Source of the DNA: Xanthobacteraceae bacterium
Lineage (GTDB): Bacteria; Pseudomonadota; Alphaproteobacteria; Rhizobiales; Xanthobacteraceae
Assembly (NCBI GenBank): GCA_025929595.1
Contig: JAICQA010000158.1
Location: 1-6,558 of the forward strand
Direction of reading: 5' to 3'
Length of the DNA stretch: 6,558 nucleotides
Below are positions 1 through 5,565 of this stretch, in pieces. Within the stretch, counting starts at the first letter, position 1. Each line of letters opens with the position of its first letter. The notes beneath the pieces are model-generated. The model was not told where the DNA came from and made no database searches. It saw only the letters and a list, made by a program, of their open reading frames with translations. Position numbers and translations under genes: made by a program.

Positions 1-398
1 CCTGCCGATCGCTTGGCATCAACACGACGAATACCAAGCTCACCGCCTTTGCCCTCGGCGCCATGTTCGGCGGCATCGCAGGCGCATTTTTTGCCACTCG
101 CCAGGGATTCATCAGCCCGGAATCCTTCACCTTCATGGAGTCGGCGATGATCGTCGCGATCGTCGTACTCGGTGGCATGGGCTCGCAACTCGGCGTCGCG
201 CTCAGCGCGCTCATCATGGTCGGCGGCTTCGAAGTATTCCGCGAATTTGAACAGTACCGCATGCTGATCTTCGGCCTCGCCATGGTCGCCATTATGGTCT
301 GGCGCCCGCGCGGCCTGATCTCGCAGCGCGATCCGTCGATCCATTTGCACGCGGCGAAGCCGGTTCCCGCAAAGATCGTCGAAGAGGCGCGGTCGTGA
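1..398 (+). CDS. livM: LivM-type branched-chain amino acid ABC transporter permease, C-terminal part (5' truncated by window edge)
   Basis: Inner-membrane permease subunit that would pair with LivH to form the channel of a LIV-type amino acid importer. The frame is open from base 3 to the TGA at 396-398, giving 131 visible residues. The visible start (CRSLGINTTNTKLTAFALGA) is the end of the conserved cytoplasmic EAA-type loop that contacts the ATPases, so the gene begins well outside the window and the internal ATG at 63 is not the start. At least three hydrophobic segments follow: around FALGAMFGGIAGAFFA, IVAIVVLGGMGSQLGVALSALIMVGG (split here only by glycines), and MLIFGLAMVAIMVW. The protein then ends in the WRPRGLI motif typical of LivM C-termini, plus a short polar tail. 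The stop overlaps the GTG start of livG (GTGA), indicating translational coupling. Family assignment is secure; the exact amino acid substrate is not readable from this part. Confidence 0.93.
   Translation, partial: CRSLGINTTNTKLTAFALGAMFGGIAGAFFATRQGFISPESFTFMESAMIVAIVVLGGMGSQLGVALSALIMVGGFEVFREFEQYRMLIFGLAMVAIMVWRPRGLISQRDPSIHLHAAKPVPAKIVEEARS
381..387 (+). promoter_or_regulatory. Shine-Dalgarno site setting the GTG start of livG
   Basis: The purine run GAAGAGG lies 7 bases before GTG at 395, inside the last codons of livM. This supports the GTG codon, which overlaps the livM stop, as the true livG start. Confidence 0.6.
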
Positions 399-1231
399 CG
401 CCCTCGCCGGTCATCCTCGACGTGCAGCATCTCACCATGCGTTTCGGTGGGCTGGTCGCCGTGGACGATCTCTCCTTTCAGGCAAAACGCGGCGAAATCA
501 CTGCCATCATCGGCCCCAACGGCGCGGGCAAGACCACGGTCTTCAATTGCATCACCGGCTTCTACCAGCCGACCGAGGGGATGATCCGCGCCATCCATCC
601 GGATGGAAAAGAGTTTCTGCTTGAGCGCCTGTTCGACTTCCGCATCGCAGAAGTAGCGCGCGTCGCACGCACCTTTCAGAATATCCGTCTTTTTCCTGCG
701 ATGACGGTACTCGAGAATCTGCTGGTCGCGCAGCACAACGAACTCATGAACAAGTCCGGCTACACGCTGTTCGGCTTGTTCGGTCTGCCGATCTATCGTC
801 AGGCCGAGCGGGCCGCGATCGAAAAGGCGCGTCACTGGCTCGACAAGATCGGCCTGATCGCACGCGCCGACGATCCCGCCGGCGATCTCCCCTACGGCGC
901 GCAACGGCGGCTCGAGATCGCGCGCGCGATGTGCGCCGACCCGGTGCTGCTATGCCTCGACGAGCCCGCAGCCGGCCTCAACCCGCGCGAGACGCATGAG
1001 CTCGGCGACCTGCTGAACGATATAGTCGCGGAGACGCGGACATCCCTGCTCCTCATTGAGCACCACATGCACCTCGTCATGGATGTCTCGCACCGCGTCA
1101 TCGTCCTCGACTACGGTCAGAAGATCGCCGAAGGCACGCCCGGCGAGGTCAGCAATGACCCCACCGTTATCGCCGCCTATCTCGGCGTTGAAGAGGAAGA
1201 GATCGAAGTGGTCATGGAGGACACGCGATGA
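395..1231 (+). CDS. livG: LivG-type branched-chain amino acid ABC transporter ATP-binding protein
   Basis: Cytoplasmic ATPase subunit, 278 residues, expected to form a heterodimer with LivF and power import through LivH/LivM. All nucleotide-binding elements are visible: Walker A GPNGAGKT (40-47), Q-loop Gln95 in RTFQNIRLF, a signature of the form LPYGAQ (165-170; LivG usually has L-S/P-Y-G-x-Q rather than LSGGQ), Walker B LLCLDEP (185-191) with catalytic Glu190, and switch histidine His223 in IEHHM. The common LivG text at that switch is EHDM, so His224 replaces the usual Asp. The C-terminus after about residue 240 has the BCA_ABC_TP_C-like ending (VSNDPTVIAAYLG). Start is GTG with a 4-base overlap with livM; the TGA overlaps the livF ATG. 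The length is slightly above the usual 250-260 because of an insertion near 64-85, which I believe is normal for rhizobial versions. Confidence 0.96.
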   Translation: MTPSPVILDVQHLTMRFGGLVAVDDLSFQAKRGEITAIIGPNGAGKTTVFNCITGFYQPTEGMIRAIHPDGKEFLLERLFDFRIAEVARVARTFQNIRLFPAMTVLENLLVAQHNELMNKSGYTLFGLFGLPIYRQAERAAIEKARHWLDKIGLIARADDPAGDLPYGAQRRLEIARAMCADPVLLCLDEPAAGLNPRETHELGDLLNDIVAETRTSLLLIEHHMHLVMDVSHRVIVLDYGQKIAEGTPGEVSNDPTVIAAYLGVEEEEIEVVMEDTR

Positions 1232-1965
1232 GCGCGCCCCTCCTCCAGGTCCGCGGCGTCAAGACCTTCTACGGCAGCATCATGGCGCTCGGCGGCGTCG
1301 ACATCGACGTGCAGGAAGGGAAGATCGTCACGATCATCGGCGCGAACGGCGCCGGCAAATCGACCCTGATGATGACGATCTGCGGCACACCACAGGCGCG
1401 CGAAGGCACGATCGTCTTCGACGGTCGCGACATCACGCACCTGCCGACGCACGAGATCGTCCGCGCGCGGATCGCGCAGTCGCCGGAAGGGCGCCGCATC
1501 TTTCCGCGCATGACGGTGCTGGAAAATTTGCAGCTCGGCGCCGCCCTCTCCGAAGCCGCGCATTTCACCGAGGACGTAAACAAGATCTTCCGCCTGTTCC
1601 CGATCCTCGAACGCCGCCGCGACCAGCGCGGCGGCACGCTGTCGGGCGGCGAACAACAGATGCTCGCCATCGGCCGGGCGTTGATGAGCCGCCCGCGCCT
1701 CTTGTTGCTGGACGAGCCCTCGCTCGGACTTGCTCCGCTTCTGGTGCGGCAGATTTTCGATTCCATCCGCGAGTTGAACGAACGTGAGCGGCTGACCGTG
1801 CTGCTCGTGGAGCAAAACGCCCACCACGCGCTCAAGCTCGCGCACCGCGGCTATGTGCTCGTGAACGGTCAGATCACCATGCAAGGCAGCGGACGCGAGT
1901 TGCTTGCCAAACCCGAGATTCGCGCCGCCTATCTCGAGGGCCGGCGGCGTCCGGAGGTGGCATGA
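1228..1965 (+). CDS. livF: LivF-type branched-chain amino acid ABC transporter ATP-binding protein
   Basis: Second ATPase of the LIV importer, 245 residues, a normal length for LivF. Visible motifs are Walker A GANGAGKST (38-46), the LivF hallmark PEGRRIFPRMTVLENL (86-101), signature LSGGEQQ (138-144), Walker B LLLLDEPSLGLAP (158-170) with Glu163, and the switch region LLVEQNA (192-198). Gln196 sits where most ABC ATPases have the switch His; EQNA is the usual LivF form, so this is a family trait and not a defect. The ATG overlaps the livG stop (ATGA), and a GGAGGA ribosome site at 1216-1221 lies 6 bases upstream, within livG. The stop at 1963-1965 overlaps the start of the next gene. Distinguishing LivF from LivG rests on the PEGRR and EQNA motifs. 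Confidence 0.96.
   Translation: MSAPLLQVRGVKTFYGSIMALGGVDIDVQEGKIVTIIGANGAGKSTLMMTICGTPQAREGTIVFDGRDITHLPTHEIVRARIAQSPEGRRIFPRMTVLENLQLGAALSEAAHFTEDVNKIFRLFPILERRRDQRGGTLSGGEQQMLAIGRALMSRPRLLLLDEPSLGLAPLLVRQIFDSIRELNERERLTVLLVEQNAHHALKLAHRGYVLVNGQITMQGSGRELLAKPEIRAAYLEGRRRPEVA
1953..1957 (+). promoter_or_regulatory. Strong Shine-Dalgarno GGAGG for the small membrane protein gene; decides between two adjacent ATGs
   Basis: GGAGG lies at the very end of livF. It is 4 bases from the ATG at 1962 and 7 bases from the in-frame ATG at 1965. The second spacing is closer to the usual optimum, so 1965 is preferred, although both could be used and differ by one Met only. Confidence 0.6.
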
Positions 1966-2345
1966 TGGGGTCGCTTTACGCCGGCGAAGGCTGGTTCGCG
2001 ATTTTCTTTGTCACCGGCATCCTTGGTGGCTTGGCGGCCTGGGCCACCGGCAGGGCCATTGCCGAGACGTGGCGGCCTTACTACCAGCTCGCCGCCTACA
2101 TGACGTTGCTGGGCGCCGCCGTGCGCTTCATCCATTTTGCGCTGTTCGAAGCCGAGTTGCTGTCGCTGCCATCATACCTCGCCGACATGCTGTACCTGCT
2201 GGCCGTCGGCAGCCTCGCTTACCGCATGACGCTCGCCCGCCGCATGGTCAGCCAGTATCGCTGGCTCTATGAGCGCGCCGGCCCCTTCGGCTGGCGTGAG
2301 CGGGTTCCTGCCGCCGATAAAGGCGGCCCGCCATTAAAACCGTGA
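1965..2345 (+). CDS. Small membrane protein of unknown function coupled to livF (possibly DUF6867 family)
   Basis: Predicted 126-residue inner-membrane protein (127 if the ATG at 1962 is used). I recall similar proteins in rhizobial liv operons under DUF6867, but that name is from memory and tentative. Three hydrophobic segments are visible at about 10-29 (WFAIFFVTGILGGLAAWATG), 40-61 (ending RFIHFALF) and 68-91 (through MLYLLAVGSLAYRM). Polar or aromatic residues stand in or near them (Arg54, His57, Glu62, Glu64, Asp74). A short cytoplasmic-looking stretch follows, with MVSQYRWLYERAGPFGWRERV. There is no signal sequence, cysteine pair or catalytic motif. The stop-start overlap with livF and strong ribosome site make co-expression with the transporter very likely; a role as accessory or regulatory subunit of the LIV permease is inference only. 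The last 12 or so residues are encoded by a hairpin-rich stretch (2310-2327) and may not be conserved. Confidence 0.82.
   Translation: MGSLYAGEGWFAIFFVTGILGGLAAWATGRAIAETWRPYYQLAAYMTLLGAAVRFIHFALFEAELLSLPSYLADMLYLLAVGSLAYRMTLARRMVSQYRWLYERAGPFGWRERVPAADKGGPPLKP
2310..2327. repeat. Perfect 6-bp inverted repeat at the 3' end of the small membrane protein gene
   Basis: GCCGCC (2310-2315), loop GATAAA, GGCGGC (2322-2327), followed by the stop region and a second small CCGG-cttt-CCGG palindrome at 2346-2357. No T-run follows, so a classical terminator is unlikely. It could weakly pause transcription or protect the upstream mRNA, or it may be a decayed repeat. Confidence 0.35.
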
Positions 2346-2404
2346 CCGGCTTTCCGGATGACAAGGCCGCAGAAACCGGCACAATGGGTCAGGGACTGTG
2401 GGAC

Positions 2405-2433
2405 CTTCGTCCGGCCCGATTGGGGGGCCGAAG
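2405..2433 (+). promoter_or_regulatory. Bulged stem-loop in the leader before livK
   Basis: CGGCCC (2412-2417) pairs perfectly with GGGCCG (2425-2430) around the 7-base loop GATTGGG. The stem can extend as CTT (2405-2407) with AAG (2431-2433) across a 4-base bulge. It sits 26 bases before the livK ATG in the 113-base gap after the small membrane protein gene. No T-run follows, so it is not a standard terminator. It could stabilise a separate livK transcript or be a protein-binding palindrome. I see no convincing -35/-10 pair in this gap. Confidence 0.35.
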
Positions 2434-2447
2434 CAGTCTGCTGCAAC

Positions 2448-2453
2448 GGGAGA
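2448..2453 (+). promoter_or_regulatory. Shine-Dalgarno GGGAGA for livK
   Basis: GGGAGA is 5 bases before the ATG at 2459, where a clear signal peptide begins. It decides for this start over the in-frame GTG at 2342. Confidence 0.65.
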
Positions 2454-2458
2454 AACAG

Positions 2459-3577
<1,119 letters not shown>

Positions 3578-3597
3578 TCGTCTGCCGATTGAAACGG

Positions 3598-3628
3598 AGG
3601 CCCGGCGAAACGCCGGGCCTTTTTCTTT
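3598..3628 (+). terminator. Rho-independent terminator of the liv operon
   Basis: A perfect 10-bp stem AGGCCCGGCG (3598-3607) / CGCCGGGCCT (3611-3620) with an AAA loop is followed by a T-rich tract through 3628 (TTTTTCTTT). It starts 21 bases after the livK stop. The convergent ccdA gene ends just beyond, at 3631. Read from that strand, the sequence after the stem is only weakly T-rich (CCGTTTC), so termination of ccdA here is plausible but weaker. Confidence 0.93.
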
Positions 3629-3630
3629 GC

Positions 3631-4362
3631 TCAGCCGAACTGCTGCAGGATCGGAAACGACTCCAGCAGCCAGAAACTCGCCTGCGTCACCCATCCCATC
3701 AGAAAAGCGATGCCGGTGAGCACAAGAAGCGCGCCCATCACCTTCTCGATCAGATGCAGCTTGTGCCGCACGCGCGAGAGCAATTTTACGAACGGCCCAA
3801 TGGCGAAGGCGGCAAGCACAAAAGGAATGCCGAGACCCATCGAATAGACCGCCAGCAGCCCCGCCCCTTTCGCGACCGTCGCCTCCGACGCGGCCACGGC
3901 GAGCACGGCGGCCAACACCGGACCGATGCACGGCGTCCAGCCGAATGCGAAGGCAAGCCCCATCACATAGGCGCCCCACAACCCCACGGGCTTGTCCACG
4001 TCGACACGCGCCGTCGTGCTGAGGAAGGACAGTCGAAAGACGCCCAGAAAATGCAGGCCCATGGCGATGATCGCGACGCCGGCGATCACCGACAGCACAT
4101 CGGAATAGGCCCGCAGCACGCCGCCGATCGCGGATGCGCCCGCGCCGAGCGCGACGAATACGGTTGAAAACCCCGCCACGAACAGGAGCGACGTCGCGAT
4201 CTCGCGCCGCGCCACGATCGCAGTCTGTTCGCGTGCCAGCACGTTCTCGAACGTCGTGCCCGCCAGATAACAAAGATACGGCGGCACGAGCGGCAGCACG
4301 CAAGGAGAAATGAAGCTGATGAACCCGGCGAAGAGGACGACCGGGATCGTGAGGTCGATCAT
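3631..4362 (-). CDS. ccdA: CcdA/DsbD-family cytochrome c biogenesis thiol-disulfide transmembrane protein
   Basis: Inner-membrane electron carrier of 243 residues, about the usual length of stand-alone CcdA. Proteins of this family pass reducing equivalents from cytoplasmic thioredoxin to periplasmic thioredoxin-like partners used in cytochrome c maturation or thiol repair. The two redox cysteines are in the family motifs ISPCVLPLVPPY (Cys21, helix 1) and GWTPCIGPVL (Cys145, helix 4). Six hydrophobic segments are visible at roughly 7-33, 56-83, 88-109, 130-157, 166-192 and 206-228. There is no periplasmic thioredoxin or DsbD N-terminal domain, so it is not full-length DsbD. An additional Cys31 sits ten residues after Cys21. 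The ATG at 4360-4362 has no clear Shine-Dalgarno. It is not in an operon with the flanking genes and lies convergent to the liv operon, so its periplasmic partner is not identified here. Confidence 0.93.
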   Translation of the reverse strand: MIDLTIPVVLFAGFISFISPCVLPLVPPYLCYLAGTTFENVLAREQTAIVARREIATSLLFVAGFSTVFVALGAGASAIGGVLRAYSDVLSVIAGVAIIAMGLHFLGVFRLSFLSTTARVDVDKPVGLWGAYVMGLAFAFGWTPCIGPVLAAVLAVAASEATVAKGAGLLAVYSMGLGIPFVLAAFAIGPFVKLLSRVRHKLHLIEKVMGALLVLTGIAFLMGWVTQASFWLLESFPILQQFG

Positions 4363-4436
4363 GGCGCTAGATGCGGCGAGCCCGCGTCCGCTGGCAAGCC
4401 CCTTCCCGCCGTTGTGATCGGCGCGTTTCGCCGCTC

Positions 4437-4456
4437 ATTCCCGCGAAAGCGGGAAT
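4437..4456. repeat. Dispersed palindromic repeat (ATTCCC-N8-GGGAAT / 'WIPAFAGM' type)
   Basis: ATTCCCGC (4437-4444), GAAA tetraloop, GCGGGAAT (4449-4456): a perfect 8-bp stem, with the flanking bases C and CCAG typical of this element. Read on the minus strand it encodes the well-known spurious peptide WIPAFAGM. The form equals the neisserial dRS3 consensus, and similar copies occur widely in Proteobacteria. It sits in the 112-base gap between the divergent ccdA and peptidase genes, ending 18 bases before the peptidase ATG. A smaller hairpin CGGCG-cgttt-CGCCG (4419-4433) precedes it. Only one copy is in the window, so the dispersed nature is from general knowledge. Confidence 0.8.
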
Positions 4457-4474
4457 CCAGTAAGTATCGTCCGC

Positions 4475-5458
4475 ATGAAGAACCTGATCACCGACGTCGC
4501 GGGCCTCTCCGTCGGCCAGGCCACCGATAAGGCGCTCGGCTCCGGCGCGACCGCCATTCTGTTCGACGAGCCGGCCGTGGCCGCGCTCGACTTGCGCGGC
4601 GGCGGGCCCGGGACGCGCGAGACCGAACTGCTTGATCCCGCCGCAACCGTCGAGCGCATCGACGCGATCTCGATTTCGGGCGGCTCGGCCTTCGGGCTCG
4701 AGGCCGCGGCGGGCGTCATGGCGTTGCTTGCCGAACAGGGCCGCGGCTTCGCGATCGGCACCGCGCGCGTGCCGATCGTGCCCGGCGCGATCTTGTTCGA
4801 CTTGCTCGGACCGGGCGACAAAAATTGGGGCCGCTTCCCGCCCTACCGCGAGCTCGGCCACGCCGCTGCGAAAGCGGCGGCAATCGATTTCGACCTTGGC
4901 AGCGTCGGCGCCGGCACCGGCGCGACCACCGAGAACCTCAAGGGCGGAATTGGCTCGGCGTCGATGAAGCTGTCGTCCGGACACACGGTCGGCGCGCTGG
5001 CTGCTGTCAACGCTGTCGGTCGCGTCACGGTCGGCGACGGGCCGCATTTCCTGGCGGCCGTTTACGAGCGGCAACGCGAATATGGCGGGCACGGGCTGCC
5101 CTCGCCGCTCCCCGTGACGGACGAAATTGCCCGCATGAAAGGGCAAGTGCGCGCGCACACCACGCCCTGCATCGTCGCGACCGACGCGATCCTGACCGCG
5201 CCGCAGGCCAAGCGGGTGGCGGTGATGGCAAGCGCGGGCATGGCGCGCGCGATCAATCCGGTGTTCTCGCCGCTCGATGGCGATGTGATCTTCGCCGTCT
5301 CGACCAGAAGGCGGCCGCTTGCCGATCCTGTGTACGATCTTTCGCACATCGCCGCCGCGGCAGCCGACTGCCTGGCGCGCGCCATTGCGCGCGGAGTTTA
5401 TGAAGCAAAGTCGTTGCCCGGCGGCGTGCCAAGCTGGCGCGACAAATTCGGTAGATAA
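4475..5458 (+). CDS. P1 family peptidase (DmpA/BapA-like, MEROPS S58), self-processing N-terminal-nucleophile aminopeptidase
   Basis: Predicted cytoplasmic hydrolase, 327 residues, with no signal peptide. Family members cut themselves into alpha and beta chains; the new N-terminal Ser/Thr is the nucleophile for releasing N-terminal (often D- or beta-) amino acids from peptides, amides or esters, or for cutting nylon oligomers (NylC). Family features are ITDVAGLSVGQATD (5-18), DLRGGGPGTRET (39-50), ISISGGSAFGLEAAAGV (65-81), GAGTGATTENLKGGIG (145-160), Asn179 in AAVNAVG, and CIVATDAILTAPQAKRVA (232-249). Placing this ATD motif over DmpA (Gly249-Ser250) and NylC (Asn266-Thr267) puts the nucleophile at Thr229 and the cleavage at His228-Thr229. 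Alpha and beta chains would then be about 228 and 99 residues. The ATG at 4475 is chosen because the conserved N-terminus begins there, although no good Shine-Dalgarno is present. Substrate is unknown; D-amino acid peptides are one possibility given the dehydrogenase next door. Confidence 0.92.
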   Translation: MKNLITDVAGLSVGQATDKALGSGATAILFDEPAVAALDLRGGGPGTRETELLDPAATVERIDAISISGGSAFGLEAAAGVMALLAEQGRGFAIGTARVPIVPGAILFDLLGPGDKNWGRFPPYRELGHAAAKAAAIDFDLGSVGAGTGATTENLKGGIGSASMKLSSGHTVGALAAVNAVGRVTVGDGPHFLAAVYERQREYGGHGLPSPLPVTDEIARMKGQVRAHTTPCIVATDAILTAPQAKRVAVMASAGMARAINPVFSPLDGDVIFAVSTRRRPLADPVYDLSHIAAAAADCLARAIARGVYEAKSLPGGVPSWRDKFGR

Positions 5459-5461
5459 GAG

Positions 5462-5558
5462 CCATCGTCCCGGAAATTCGCGCAGCTAATTATCCGGGAC
5501 CGTATTCTGTTGAGAACGGTCCCGGGTCTCGCGCTTGCGCGCTCGCCCGGGACGACGG
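5462..5558. repeat. Compound intergenic palindromic repeat with four alternating GTCCCGG/CCGGGAC arms
   Basis: This element fills most of the 107-base gap between two convergent genes. Arms are GTCCCGG at 5467-5473, CCGGGAC at 5494-5500, GTCCCGGG at 5519-5526 and CCCGGGAC at 5546-5553. Neighbouring arms can pair, and the central pair extends to a perfect 10-bp stem (CCGGGACCGT 5494-5503 with ACGGTCCCGG 5516-5525). The outermost arms pair over 12 bases with one mismatch (5462-5473 with 5547-5558). A GC-rich mini-hairpin (CGCGC-TT-GCGCG, 5530-5541) tops the right-hand stem. It resembles the CGTCCCGG...CCGGGACGACGG repeats I know from Bradyrhizobium-type genomes. It may also act as a bidirectional terminator, though no clear T-run follows. 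Confidence 0.8.
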
Positions 5559-5565
5559 CGAACAT

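Noticed and set aside
63..65. ATG at 63 as the start of a small membrane protein
   Set aside because: The preceding in-frame codons encode the conserved LivM loop (SLGINTTNTKLTAFALG), so this is an internal Met of a truncated livM.
1813..1815. Missing switch histidine in LivF (Gln196) as a possible inactive ATPase
   Set aside because: EQNA with Gln at this place is the normal LivF form; all other catalytic motifs are intact.
1177..1884. Minus-strand open frame of 235 codons opposite livF
   Set aside because: The plus-strand frame has every ABC ATPase motif; the antisense frame has no recognisable content.
4367..5347. Minus-strand open frame of 326 codons opposite the P1 peptidase
   Set aside because: Composition is Arg/Ala/Gly-rich with no family motifs, and it includes the spurious WIPAFAGM peptide from the intergenic repeat; antisense shadow.
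5462..5558. CRISPR-like array
   Set aside because: The repeated arms alternate in orientation and are only 7-8 bases long, with no uniform direct repeats or spacers; it is a palindromic element.
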